Assembly: GCA_012932865.1 (NCBI GenBank)
Contig: SAXG01000007.1
Span: 868,001-932,000, forward strand
Direction: 5' to 3'
Source of the DNA: Amylostereum areolatum
Lineage: Eukaryota > Basidiomycota > Agaricomycetes > Russulales > Stereaceae
Length of the DNA: 64,000 nucleotides
Part shown: in pieces, positions 53,348 to 64,000 of the stretch
Layout: the number at the start of each line of letters is the position of its first letter
Numbering within the stretch: the stretch's first letter is position 1
Program-made: the position numbers and the translations under genes
Notes under the pieces: generated by a model
Seen by the model: the letters and a program-made list of their open reading frames with translations, nothing else
The model's database searches: none
Told to the model about the DNA's origin: nothing

Positions 53348-55249
53348 GGACTGGCCGCCTGGGGAAGAGAGTGACTACTGAACGTACGTCGGATAAGTTG
53401 ATTGAGTCGTCTCGACAGTATGTAGGGCGGGCGACGCCCCTGCGATCAAGCAGACGATCGTTGTCCTTGGAACACGGGAGCTTGGAGCACGGGCTGAGAG
53501 CACCGCGCGGAAGGTCGAGATTGGCGGACGTTGGTTGAAGGGGATGACATGTTCGAGGATTTCGGCTGGGCGATAGGCTGGAGCGCCTGGAGGAACCGAG
53601 CTCTAAAGTTTAGACTAAAGAGGTTGGCGAGGTTGACGAGGAGCACGCTGTCGGAAACGCCGTCGCGATGCGCGCCGTGTACGTGGTAGTTTGAGGCGGG
53701 CGCTCTAAATAATTACACATCGTCACCTTTTCCTGGCCATACATCTTCCTGGCTGCCACCACCAGCGATCCAATGTCTGGCGCCCATCTCTCCGAGAACC
53801 TCACGGACGACTCGACTGACCAAATGGATACTGTTGGAGGACTTACCCATAAATGCACCGAAGATGACGGCGAAACTTGCGAAGATTGCAAGCGACCGTC
53901 TCGACGATTTCTGTGTCGATGCGTGGTGCGAGCATCCTCATTTCGACGACGCGCACCCCTAGCTTCAACTTTTCCATGGACCCTCCTTTTGCGCTCATTC
54001 TGGCGGACCAAGACGCACGACACATGGCAAACCCCACCTCGATCCGGGACCGCGAAGCACCGGCTCTTCATCTAGGAATTCCTGGAAGAACACGGCGACG
54101 AGTTGTATGATGTGGTTGAAGCCCTGAACCGGGAGTTGACGAGAAGCATGAGGCGGCGAAGCAGGAGAGAGCAGGGAAGGCACGGCAAAACTTCAACATG
54201 AGCAAAAGCTTGGGCCGCTCCCACACGAGGTATGTTTCCAACTCTATAGGGTGTACTGGCGGTTTATCCTCATTGCGTAGCGAAACCGCCGAAGGCAACC
54301 ACTTCCAGGCAGTGTGTATCGGCAGTCCTTCCGCACATCAACACGGCACCGGGCATCCTTCCCTCTCAGTGAGTTGTGTGCTTCATCTGATTTATGTCCG
54401 TGTTCATGATTCGTTGGTCAGACCCTCCCCGAGGCATGTTCAAGCCTCCGAAGAAAGGACCTCTGCAACACCGACACGCTCACCCCGCCAGCGACATGGT
54501 CACATAACGCCCTATCGCTACCTACGTTATACTCCTCGCCGTGGCCTACTCGCGGCCGGAGGGATCAAGGCTTCATCCCCAACCCGATCGCCGCAGGCCA
54601 CAACTCGGCCAATTTGGAACACCGTTACGATCGCGTAGAGGCGGCAGAGCCTCACGAGGGAAATGCAAGACACCATTGGTCAGGAAACCGAGCTACGTCC
54701 GTCCAGCAAGTTACAACAGTCGATGGCCGACATGGAGAAGGGCGCCGAAGTCAAAGTCTTTGTTTCTTTCAAGCTATTATCATGATGTCCAGTGCAGTGT
54801 GTCCTCCCCGGAATCGAGAGAAGTGTGCTGTTATTTTCTTGAGTTTCTAAGCGCCGAGTACAATTCAATGACCGTGCGATACCTGTGAGCAATCCGAGAT
54901 TGCGCCCGGCTTGCGCTCAACGCACTTAGCAACTGACCACCACCATCCCCCAATCCCTCTCTCTTCGTCCCAGCGGATCGATCTTCCGGGTGCGCGTCCC
55001 CCGCTGGCTCTGCTTCATAATCTGTTCAAATCGCCAGGAAGGCTGTTCTCATACGTTCGTGAGTGGTCCCAGCCATGCAGATCGATCTGATGGTTGATGT
55101 TGCAGATATACACTGTTCTACGCCGGTACACAAAGCATCGCAAACCTTTGTGCAAGAATAACACACGTGCGTACGAGTTACCGGTGATCCTTATCCTCGT
55201 TCACTAACTTTCGAAACTCTTTGATGGCAGTGCTTACATACCGCACAAT
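53348..55249. other. Probable gene remnants, not resolved
   Basis: Plus-strand text includes FLEEHGDELYDVVEALNREL after an acceptor at about 54076, and a Lys/Gln-rich piece EKHEAAKQERAGKARQNF in another frame before a GTATGT donor at about 54230. These look like exons of a broken or heavily spliced gene. The last few hundred bases are presumably the promoter of the MYND gene. Confidence 0.35.
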
Positions 55250-56419
55250 ATGTCCGAGCACGAGTGTCGATCCTGCCACCAAGAATCCGGTACAAGACGA
55301 TGCTCAGGCTGTCAAAGGGCTTGGTACTGTAGCGAGGAGTGCCAGCAGTACGACTGGGTGTGCCACATCTTCGACTGCAATCCATCGCGCCCCATCACGA
55401 CTGCCGATCACCTCGCGCTGGCCATCAGGAGGGAAATACCTCCCGACGATCCACAGACACGCGCAGACTACGGATTCGAAAAGGCAATCACCGGGGAGAA
55501 GATGACAATGCTACTCGGGTTATACTTCGGGCTGATGGATCCCGATTTACTGGGCGTGAAACCCCATACACTGCACAAATGGCGTGTAAAGGGGATACTC
55601 GTCCAGGAGATCAAGAATACGTTCGAGGGGATGCCACCTACCCAATCCAAGGGTGGTTACTACCCATGGTTCCTTGAGAACCAACATCTCCTCCAGGATA
55701 CAGGAAATGACGAGGAAGAGGTGAAAAGAGAGGTCGACGCGATGTTCAAACGCGCCTGGTTATTCATGGGAAGATCGGCGGCCGCGAGTCGCGAGGATAT
55801 TATCCAGTACCGTGACACATTGACCCAGGACCAACGATTCTGCTTCAACCTTTGGGCAGTTCTTCTTTCTCGTCTTCACCCGCCACCCTCCGACGATGGG
55901 TGGATACAGTTCGGCTTCTGTGGTTGTTCTGGACAGGAAGAGGAGAGAGAACTTAGCGCTCTCTACACCAAGCTGATAAATTCGTGCACATTCGACGAAT
56001 TCTGTGCTTCATACTCATCCTCTTCATTGCTCACCCTCTTCCAAGCCAAGCAACTCTCCATAGAATCCCCGTTTGTCGCCGATGTTCTCCGAGGACCTCC
56101 ACATGTCCACAAGTCTGTCTGGGACCTCAAGGCGTACATCGTCAGCCCAGACGACGATGACTCCCAAATCATTCCATCCGTCGCCGCCGACTACGGATTC
56201 ATGAACTGTAAAACCCCCGACGAGAAAAAGAAGTTGGAAGACCTATACAAGGGCGTCTTCGCACTTCGCGACGCTGACCCGCTCAAGCTCCACGAAGCCT
56301 GCATCGGTGGTCGTCTTTTGGAGTACCTGTCGGAGGATCTCCACTTCCAGCTGAAGCCGAAGAAATTGTACAAGCGTCTGTTGAGGAACCCTTACCCTCT
56401 ACGCGATTACGATACATAA
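55250..56419 (+). CDS. MYND zinc-finger protein, 389 aa, single exon
   Basis: The start is MSEHECRSCH at 55250. The MYND finger is complete at the N-terminus: C6-x2-C9, C18-x2-C21, C27-x3-C31 and H39-x3-C43 (for example RRCSGCQRAWYCSEECQ). MYND fingers bind proline-containing peptides and mediate protein contacts. The rest (residues 60-389) is a lineage-specific region with helical segments (EEVKREVDAMFKRAWLFMGR) and a charged C-terminus (LKPKKLYKRLLRNPYPL). It is one of the few intronless genes here. No SET domain is present, so it is not a lysine methyltransferase of the SMYD type. Confidence 0.85.
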   Translation: MSEHECRSCHQESGTRRCSGCQRAWYCSEECQQYDWVCHIFDCNPSRPITTADHLALAIRREIPPDDPQTRADYGFEKAITGEKMTMLLGLYFGLMDPDLLGVKPHTLHKWRVKGILVQEIKNTFEGMPPTQSKGGYYPWFLENQHLLQDTGNDEEEVKREVDAMFKRAWLFMGRSAAASREDIIQYRDTLTQDQRFCFNLWAVLLSRLHPPPSDDGWIQFGFCGCSGQEEERELSALYTKLINSCTFDEFCASYSSSSLLTLFQAKQLSIESPFVADVLRGPPHVHKSVWDLKAYIVSPDDDDSQIIPSVAADYGFMNCKTPDEKKKLEDLYKGVFALRDADPLKLHEACIGGRLLEYLSEDLHFQLKPKKLYKRLLRNPYPLRDYDT

Positions 56420-57169
56420 GGCATGTGTCTCGCTGATTCGATCTGCAGGCGCGAGATATCTAAAATGTATCTTCAGGCGCCCCTCGTCCTCGATGTTCTT
56501 ACCCGTTTTCCATATGATGTACCTATAGTGCACGCGTCCCTCTTCTTCTCCCAGTCTCACATAGCGAACCTTCTTGTACAGTACGCCAATACGCCAGAGT
56601 TTGTAACCAGTCAGCTTCCCTGGCCACCGTTTTTTTATTCGAGGTACAGTGGACCACGCCTATCTTCCCATCGCGGGAACAACTCGAGACAGGACTTCAT
56701 GCAGTTTGCTCCGACGTCCCGCACTCATCGCACGTCTACATAAAACCCCGAATGTGTCGAGCACAGAACGTCGTATCAGGATCGTACGTCCACGACATAG
56801 ACTCTAGAGGACTGGGTGGTAGCGAAGGCAGCGAGAGGTTATGGTCCCTTTCAATTTGCATACGCCAACTCTTTGGAGTTCAAACGCACTCAGGCTGCAC
56901 ACCAGGAAGCCACAATTAATTGCATAATTATCAATGGGGCCGATTCACCTTGCTGCAAAAGCCCGCCACTAAGTATGTAATCCGAGGAAGGAAACGGGAG
57001 GAATCGTAACACGCATACACGCAGCAGCGCACACCGGGTAACGCCCAAGTACCACATCTGCATGGTGAGACACTGGACAGTCAACGTCGCGCTCGTTCTG
57101 CTGAGACGACGGGATATATCGTCCACGCCGAGGAGCGTTCCTCCGCCGGCTGGTCAGGCCTTATTCTTG
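56420..57169. other. Intergenic, 3' flank of the Smr duplication
   Basis: No gene seen. From about 56990 the sequence matches the 3' flank of Smr copy A. Confidence 0.5.
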
Positions 57170-58492
57170 CTAGCCGAGTTGCACAACGATCACACCTTCG
57201 TTAGTGGGGTCGAGTGCCGCCACGAGACGATGCCTGTGACGCAGCAACGCTCGCGTCAGTTGCGCCTGATATTGGACGAACACATGATACGGGCCTCTGT
57301 ATGAGCTGCTCGATAGCTGGTCTGATCTTTGCGACGTTGTTCTCCGAGTGAAGACCCTTGCCTGCATTGAGAGAGTGAGCTGTCTCGGTAAAAAGCAGTG
57401 CATATGTGGACTACGCACCGACGATGAGGTGGACTTCGTGGTCGTCGCGCCCTCGCGCCCCTTGAATCGCCCGGTCGGCGTACTCGACTGCTTCGTTCAC
57501 GTATAGCCCATGCAAATCGATTTCACCCGGGCGACGGCCCTAAAATCGCGTATCCCCCAGCTGGACGTAAGAATCGGATACACACCTCATTGTTAGCTGT
57601 TCATCGGCGCGCGGGGAGACGGTTTCGGTGATGGCGGGAGCGAAATCCAACGTTGAGAATTAATCCGAAGGCGAAGAGACTAATGACCCACCCTTGTAGA
57701 CACATGCACTCGCCTGTGCATGCAGCTTCTCCATCTCCCTTCTGTGCAGCTTCCCCTCCTCAGAAAGCTCCTTGGCCCGCGCGCGATCTCCTCGTTTATA
57801 CGCCTGCTGACTTTCATGAAACGCACGCCCCATCGCGTCGCCTTCCTCATTTGCACGTCGGCGCAGGCGCAACTCGACATCCTGATCCTCCGGATTAAGC
57901 TGGTTGATCTGATTAGAATCCTATAGCAGAAGGTGAGACTTGGAGGGAACGACAAAAAATCGATAACACGCACACTATGTGGACGTTCATGGGGAGGAGG
58001 CGAGGACGAGTAGCGGAGGACTGGACTGTCAGAGAACACCTGCTGGTATGGACGACGCTCCCGCTCGAGGACAATGGTGGGCGCTGCAATGTGGCTGGTA
58101 CGATCGGTCGCGTTGTAATTTTGTGTAGGCCCATGCTCCCTGGCAAAGGGGATGGATTCCACGGGGGGCACCCTCTGTGGAACGTACGCATACGGGCGTG
58201 GTATACGAGATATTGGGGGCTGGGATGGAGCGTCTGTATCACTTGTGTTGGCCGGAGAGGCCTGCGGATATGCATATGCATACGGCCGAGGGTGTCGGGC
58301 AGGCGCCGAGGGAGTTGCAGGCGTTGGTGGTGTCGATGAAGATGGCTGGCTGGTCGTCGCGGCCGGGACTCGATCAGCAGGGGCGTATCTGGTGATGATG
58401 GGTCCCGGTTCTCCTTCGTCGTCGGGGCCGGAGACACAGAGAACGGTTATGAATTCGAGGACGGAGTCGGAAAGCTTGCTGAGAAACCCCAT
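57170..58492 (-). CDS. Smr-domain protein with Pro-rich N-terminus (copy B)
   Basis: Exon 1 is 58492-57974 (MGFLSKLSDSVLEFITVLC..., then a Pro/Ala/Tyr-rich stretch with two RPYAY units); exon 2 is 57920-57692, the DUF1771 helix (RRRANEEGDAMGRAFHESQQ); a microexon lies at 57596-57586; exon 4 is 57539-57419 (GEIDLHGLYVNEAVEYADRA); exon 5 starts at 57361 (KGLHSENNVAKIRPAIEQL); the last ends LVAALDPTNEGVIVVQLG at 57170. The domain half is clearly paralogous to copy A on the same strand. The last intron lacks a clean GT donor at the aligned position (AG-GCCCGT), so either a weak GC donor is used or the C-terminal Smr strand is lost. Confidence 0.75.
57586..57596 (-). other. 11-nt microexon of Smr copy B
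   Basis: CTAACAATGAG between GAACAG and GTGTGT on the minus strand. It adds ANNE and keeps frame into GRRPGEIDLHG. Confidence 0.7.
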
Positions 58493-59347
58493 GGCGGGGA
58501 CGAGGGGGCGTGAGGGCGCGAAGAAAAAACAATGATGGGTCGGGACGGTATTTGAGGCTTGTCGTTGGGCGCAATCGCCCTTGCTGTCAGCGCTCGATGG
58601 ATAGAATTGAAGGCTGTTGTTGATTCGGCGTCTGGATCTTCTTCCCTCGGGTTTTTTTTGACGGTTGCCAGTGTATGCCTTGCGGAAGACGCAATCAAGC
58701 AGAAGGCCGGCGCACGGTGTACTTTGACCCGGACGCGAGGAGGCAGGTAGACCCAAGGGTGGGCGTCTCACGACATTGATATCTGTCGGAAATGCCTGTG
58801 AAGGGTTGACGGGCTTGGGCGAGAAAGCCTCCAGGGGCGGAAGATACGTTCATCACGACATGATATATCATTGACTTGACGAAGCGTACTATAAGTACAC
58901 ACGAAACTCTACGCGCCAGGAAGTCATGCTAAGTTCGTATGGGGCTCCAAGGTCGCAAGAAGACTCACAATCAACATGATACCATGAACGGCTTGCTATT
59001 GCTCGTTTCTCCACCTTCTCTCCACCATCAGATCCATCACCCTACACGACCTCACCCCTCGAGTCGAAACCCCTCCACCTCCACCGTCGTTTGCGCACTG
59101 CAGTCCCATCGCTCGCGCATGCGTACTGTTCAAACATTGGTGCCAGCTAGAATTGAAAATAAAGCAACGCACCTCCAAGCGTCGTCGTACATTGACATCT
59201 CTGCGGGCGTATAGTAACTCGTTTGGTGATAGTTGACGGGGGTAGTGCCAAAATACGCGGAAGAAGTGTCCCAGATTTACCCATGCTCTTCCTCGGAGTT
59301 CCTCCTCAGCCTGAGCGCGCGCTGCGTTCGGCGGTCGCGACTGATGC
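58493..59347. other. Intergenic, no gene seen
   Basis: This is the upstream region of Smr copy B. Short frames only. Confidence 0.4.
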
Positions 59348-60064
59348 CAGGCCCCCCCCCTAATGCCCATAACGGTTGTATCCGAAAATGCTGAACTTTT
59401 GGCACTTCCGTCAGCACACATTTTGCTCGTTTCCGTCAGCGATATGGATATGACCTCCGTTTTTTGGCCGATCCCGTCCGCATTCAGGATACAAGATAGA
59501 ATGGACCTTTGTCCGTCCGCATTGGCGGATACCACCTCCTTCTGCCTGCATAATTTGGATTACTACGCCAGTGCCGCTTTAAAATCAGAGCTACGTAGAG
59601 CTTCACATGTTGGATGCATAGATCATCGTGATCCCTAGTTCATAACTTGTACATGACACCCTGTATCCGATATATTGCGGTAGCGTTTCGAGCCCGGAGG
59701 GAGACTTTCGATCGCGAACTACAACCCTCAACGACGTCAACCCGTGCGTATGCTCGCACATCGCGACGCCACCAAGAAAATAGCACCCCTTCCTGTCGCA
59801 GAGAGCTCGTTGGCGCTTACCGTCATCGCGGGCGGTCGAGATACTGGAGGTCTTCACCAAGTCCATGTCGTCCCGTCCCAAGTGTCCGTCCGCATGCGGA
59901 TCGGACCTCGTGTCAGATGGACCCCATCCGTACGGACTTTGGATCGAACATTGGCCCAAATTTTGGCCCTTCCGTCCGCACGAAAATCAAAGATAAGGCT
60001 AAGATTTCGACCAGTCCCGTCAGCATCCCGATACGACCGTTATGGGCATTAGGAGGGGGCCTCT
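59348..60064. mobile_element. MITE with TCCGTCCGCA subterminal repeats
   Basis: The inverted ends contain GGCCCCC-(x)-CCTAATGCCC followed by ATAACGGT-(T/C)-GTATC. The direct repeat GATGC flanks it (59343-59347 and 60065-60069). The subterminal regions carry several TCCGTC(A/C)GCA-like units in both orientations. It is 717 bp with no transposase. The class is uncertain because the duplication is only 5 bp as read and the left end has lost one base or more. Confidence 0.75.
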
Positions 60065-60559
60065 GATGCCGTAATCGAGTGCCACGCACTCGCGGTCGGT
60101 TGCAACTCGCATATGCGCTACGCGGCGGGAGCCGGGATGTGAGAGTTTGTTTGACGCGAGAATGGCAAAGTGAAGTGCAAAGGAGAGAGGTCTTGAAAGT
60201 TACAGATGTCGGGGAAAGTCGCGGAGGGTGTCGAGGTCCGCGCCTCTGAGGAGGCCTTCGAGCCTTCGACAAAGAGACTCGAGAGGCGCGGAAAAGTCAT
60301 GGCAGTAGGGCCGGCACCTGCCGGCACGGTCTGCGATGAGGCCAGACAATGATTCAGTCAATTCGCCGTTTTCGAATTCGTCGGAATCCTTCTGGTAAGC
60401 ATATACATAGAGGCTGTCTTCCCCGACCTCTCGACAATAAATGCTAACAACGCCAATCACATTCAATACGTGCGTGTAGGTTTAAATACAGTACTTAAGG
60501 GTCGAAACTCGCAATGTCGGATATTCACAGCCAGTTCATGCCCCGTGCCGTGTTCGCCC
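60065..60559. other. Short unrecognised minus-strand ORF only
   Basis: An 88-aa frame (60466-60200, MNVIGVVSIYCREVGEDS) is the only candidate. No domain. Confidence 0.35.
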
Positions 60560-63500
60560 TCAGGCCCTCGTGTCCTTCGGTATTGTGAAATCGGAAGCGG
60601 GGGACTCCAACGAAGGAGGTGACTTGGCTTTGCGCGACTTGTCTTTGCGGGACGGCTTTTCGGAGTCTTTAGGTAACGATTTCTCCTCGATAGACGACTT
60701 CTCTTTGGTGACAGGAACATCCGAGTCCCGGGCGGCAGACCTAGACGTAGCTTTGACCTTTCTCTTCGAGTTCGGAATCGATGGCAAAGCTGCCTCGACG
60801 CTTCCTTGCGCTTGTGTCGGGGTTCGGACTTCGACGGACGACCCCGCATTTTTGGCTCTTGATATGTTTTCTGATGAATGAAGAATGTCAGAGGATATAT
60901 TGAACACCACCCTCTGAGTCGAGATGCCAGTGGCCGGGGAGGTCGATAAAGAACTCACCTTCAGTGGGTGGTGCATGTTGTACCACGGCTATCGTAATTG
61001 TATCCCAGAAACCTTTAACGTCGCGTTGTATCGTCTGTAGGTCGCGGTCTACCCTAAAGTCGAATGGCGAAGGTTGGGGAATACAGGAGAGATCCACCGG
61101 TATCGTTGACAGGAAGATTTTCAGGAAGTCCACGTCGATCTTTTGGTTTGAATCGAAAGTATATGTATGTGGCTGAGCACCGTCGCTGCCATATCCGATT
61201 GTCAGTGGGGATTCAGGGCGTAGGGGCGCGCCGTCACTGTTCCCCGTGGAACGAGCAATGGGTGGTTGGTAGAGCGACGCTAAAATCACCCTAGGATCAG
61301 CCAAAGAGTAGCGACAGATAACTGTAAGTGGGGCGTACTGATGCTCAATTTTCTAGAGTTGAAATAGAACACGGACGCGTACAAGGGAGCTTTCGCGGTG
61401 TTGGTGAGCCTGATCCCGTAGAGGGTCCCATCGTTCGCCGTGACCTCAATTTTCCCGTCTGTGGTGGGACTGATGCCGGGGCCGTCCGGAGTCAATTCTT
61501 CCTGGAAATACTCGTCAAGTTTGCCAGAACTCTTCAGCTTCACAAGCTCAACGTTGACCTTGCTGTGCAAAGAGCCAGGAGTTTTGACGTCCTTGCGGTT
61601 TAGGTGCCAGTAATAGTGGGCAATTCCATCGAGTACCACATCGGCAAGGCGTGGAAGGGGGGGGGTCCAGGGGTATGAGGTGGTATCTTGGTGAGAGGCC
61701 GTAGTTGTGCATGAGTTCATGGTCCGATACGCAAAACACGCCGTGTCCGTCCCTGAGAATAAGTTCGACAACGACACGATTTCTCTTCAAGTCCTTTTTG
61801 TCATCGATCAGCGTACATTCCCAGGGCTGGTCAGTACGCGAGATGTACTCCTGGAAGGCCTTGAGCTCGCCTGTGAGACCCTCCGGAGTCTTGATGCGGA
61901 GTTGGAAGGTCGCCCATTTCTCCTTCGACCGGGATTCAAAGGCGAACGCAGCAGAAGAGAGTGCCTTTGTATCGAATCCAGCATGCGTAGGCTTTAGAAC
62001 AGTACGCGATGTTTCGACGGCGGTACCAGCTTGCAGTACCCCCCGGAATGTCTCCTGGGAATCCTGCTGGCCAAGGTGAATATCGAACATGTCACCCGCT
62101 GTGATTCCCTGCACGGCGCCCACGTTCAGTGCGTAGGTGCCACTTTCTACCAGTACCCTGTATCGGGCACGACGGTGCATTGGGGCATGCTTGGTGAATA
62201 TCACGCGGTCTCCGTTTTGTCCTTCGCACTGGGGAGTTTGAGTTGGAGATCTGAATGCACGCCCAAGTCATTCGAGTGCTCGCTGCGTTAGGTATTGTAT
62301 CAAAACGTACCCAGCATGTAGGACGCCTAGATCCCTGATGAGGTCCTTGCAGGTGACATTTCTCGACTCCTTCAGCGCCTCGAGCAGCGCCGTTGTAAAT
62401 GCGCCGCGCCCCTGACGCTCTCTTGCCGTTTCCTTGGAATGGCACGCCGCCAGAAGAACGTGAGAGCTGAGACCGACGTATGCGAATCCGGTAGGGACCT
62501 TCGCCCCGCGTTTGCTAGAGACTTGCTTCAAAATTTCCGCGTCGATGTTCTTTGGCGGTGACTCCTTGAGGGTGAACCCACGCTCGCGACCGAGCATGGA
62601 GTCGCGCGTCCCCGATCCAGAATGGCAGCAATCAAATATCACTGTCTACCAAGCAGGTGAGAGAGAAGGTAAACAAAAACGTATGGAAAACAGTACTATG
62701 TTGTCTCCCTTCGCCTCCGCCAGTATCTGAAGGAGCCCGTTCAGCGTACGGTCGGGAATTGCATGGACCTTGGAGCCTTTTGAGGAACCCTCTTCGGCGA
62801 CCTGCACATCCCGTTGTACACCGTTCCGCGGGGCCGCACTCTGCTTGCGTTCGGCATGTTTAAAACCCTGTTCGCGTCCAGGCATCGGCTCGGGCGGGCT
62901 GTCCAAAACCTCGTCGGTGCAGTCGGACGGAACGATAAGCTGCATCACTGGTTCCCCCTCAGACAGATTATCCGGTCGAGACGCTGTTGATCCATGGCCA
63001 GCATAGTAGATCAAGATCGGTGCGTTTGTCTGCGGCTCTTCGTACTCCTTGAACGCGTCGCGAGCGGGCCCTTCAGACTTGAAATCGCCGGCCATGAATT
63101 TGAAGGCGTTTATGATGGCCTCCCGAGTGGCTTCGGCGTCGCGCAAGATGATGATCCGTTTTTTGGAAGCTTTGAGCCGAGTTTCTACGTAGTCCGCCAT
63201 AGCATTGGCGTCAGCGACAGCTCCATACAGTGGGGATATTTTGTCTGAAGCGTATTTGTCGATGCCGATGATTAAAGTATAAAGGTTTGAGAGAGGACTA
63301 TAAAGCGGGTCAGAGCGTGGACTTATGCTTTGAGCGACAGGAGTGCGTCGCCAGTGACGGGGGGGGGAATGACAGCCAAGACAACGACTGCCGACTTGAT
63401 GATGGACTGGAGAATGAAGACTCACGTGATTTCTTCTGGATGACCGTCGTCTTTGGCATCCTTGTAGTTGTACGCGCTGAGACTACGCGACGGTCGTATT

Positions 63501-63579
63501 AGTGTTAGTGAGATACTCTAAATCATTAAGAACGTGAAACGAACGTTTCCTGAGGCACAATTTCGGCTTGAATACCCAT
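60560..63579 (-). CDS. Caspase-like (peptidase C14) protein, multi-exon
   Basis: The probable start is MGIQAEIVPQ at 63579, joined through phase-matched introns to PLSNLYTLIIGIDKYASDKI. The caspase-like domain has the catalytic His in IYYAGHGS (near 63000) and the catalytic Cys in FDCCHSGSGTR (near 62630), split by an intron. The C-terminal half is the beta-rich region usual in this Agaricomycete family (LADVVLDGIAHYYWHLNR, SPLTIGYGSDGA, IDVDFLKIFLSTIPVDLS). A nine-base G/C run at 61657-61665 shifts the frame; eight would restore it. The 3' end has two options: stop at 60888, or a phase-1 splice (60958-60871) into a Ser/Lys-rich tail ending at 60560. The role in fungi is not settled; some of these domains act in cell death or sit in NLR-like systems. 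Confidence 0.8.
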
Positions 63580-64000
63580 GCTTGAAGGAGTCGGGAGATC
63601 TCAAGACATGGGCGGCGCTGGCGGGGGGAGGGGGGGGCGGCGGGCAGCGGGCGGCGGTTTGAGGAAGTCAGGATTTCTGGGGTGGGATAAAGGTGGTATT
63701 ATATATCCAAGCTCAAATGCAAGGGCGGGAGACACATTCCGTAATTACGTAGAGGAAAGTTTGGAGGTCTTTGAAGCCTCATGGCTTCCGGGTGAGCGTT
63801 ACACGCACAGGTGCTTCACTCTTCGACGCGGAACGGGGACGGAAATTGCTAGTCCATCCTATCGTCATATAGTCACCACGCGGCTACGCCGCTGAGTGCG
63901 CGAAGTGCGGAAAAATCGTAGAAGGCAAAATGTTCGTACATCCGGGGAACCGGCGAGAGCTTGGTAAAGCGTTGGAAATAAAATAGTTGCTTTATTTTGC
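63580..64000. other. Upstream region of the caspase-like gene
   Basis: It contains a G-rich block (63615-63660) and no supported gene. A divergent promoter is possible. Confidence 0.35.

Noticed and set aside
1..64000. tRNA, rRNA, riboswitch or CRISPR features
   Set aside because: I saw no tRNA T-loop with matching stems, no rRNA-like stretch and no regularly spaced identical repeats; the eukaryotic gene structure makes CRISPR and riboswitches unlikely.

Overview
This window looks like a chromosome segment from an Agaricomycete (mushroom-type basidiomycete). The evidence is short GT-AG introns of about 45-90 nt in almost every host gene, caspase-like and Mov10/SDE3-like genes of the fungal type, Ty3/Gypsy chromoviruses, several hAT-type DNA transposons and many lineage-specific genes without recognisable domains. 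I saw no tRNA, rRNA or CRISPR array.

Layout. 0-2.1 kb: two unrecognised host genes on the minus strand. 2.3-25.1 kb: one host gene built from tandem 21-codon mini-exons, broken up by four nested transposons. An outer chromovirus (E2, 3322-18912, target duplication CTCGG) sits in one of its introns. A younger chromovirus (E1, 3547-12891, target duplication GGGGG) sits inside an LTR of E2. A full-length hAT (19489-25077, duplication CTTTGGAC) sits in the last coding exon, and a small non-autonomous hAT (21706-22795, duplication GCCGTCTG) interrupts that transposase. 25.4-25.9 kb: a GC-rich tandem repeat of about 190 bp. 26.7-30.6 kb: a small Cys/His-rich protein gene and a Smr-domain gene. 33.3-36.6 kb: an SDE3/Mov10-like RNA helicase with a hAT MITE directly upstream. 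37.5-44.2 kb: nothing I can call as a gene. 44.3-46.4 kb: a multi-exon unknown gene. 47.6-53.3 kb: three related unknown loci around a BTB-domain gene. 55.2-56.4 kb: a MYND zinc-finger gene. 57.2-58.5 kb: a second Smr-domain gene, paralogous to the first. 59.3-60.1 kb: another MITE. 60.6-63.6 kb: a caspase-like protease gene.

The strongest new signals are these. (1) In both chromoviruses the ten bases two nucleotides inside the 5' LTR are perfectly complementary to ten bases lying exactly 35-44 nt from the TATA box, which predicts Tf1/sushi-type self-priming. (2) Both have long AUG-free leaders that stay open in one frame (about 860 and 496 nt), and both join gag and pol at U-UUU-UGA. (3) E1 carries about 3 kb of extra sense-strand coding sequence after pol, including a second zinc-knuckle ORF and a one-pass membrane ORF next to the 3' LTR, while its true gag is truncated. 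(4) The host gene is made of symmetric phase-1 mini-exons encoding acidic GLSFGDSDTEEP repeats. (5) Nine of ten differences between the E2 LTRs are CpG transitions, pointing to cytosine methylation. (6) Both Smr genes have an 11-nt microexon. The helicase is probably part of an RNA-silencing pathway, so the window holds both heavily nested transposons and a likely component of the defence against them.
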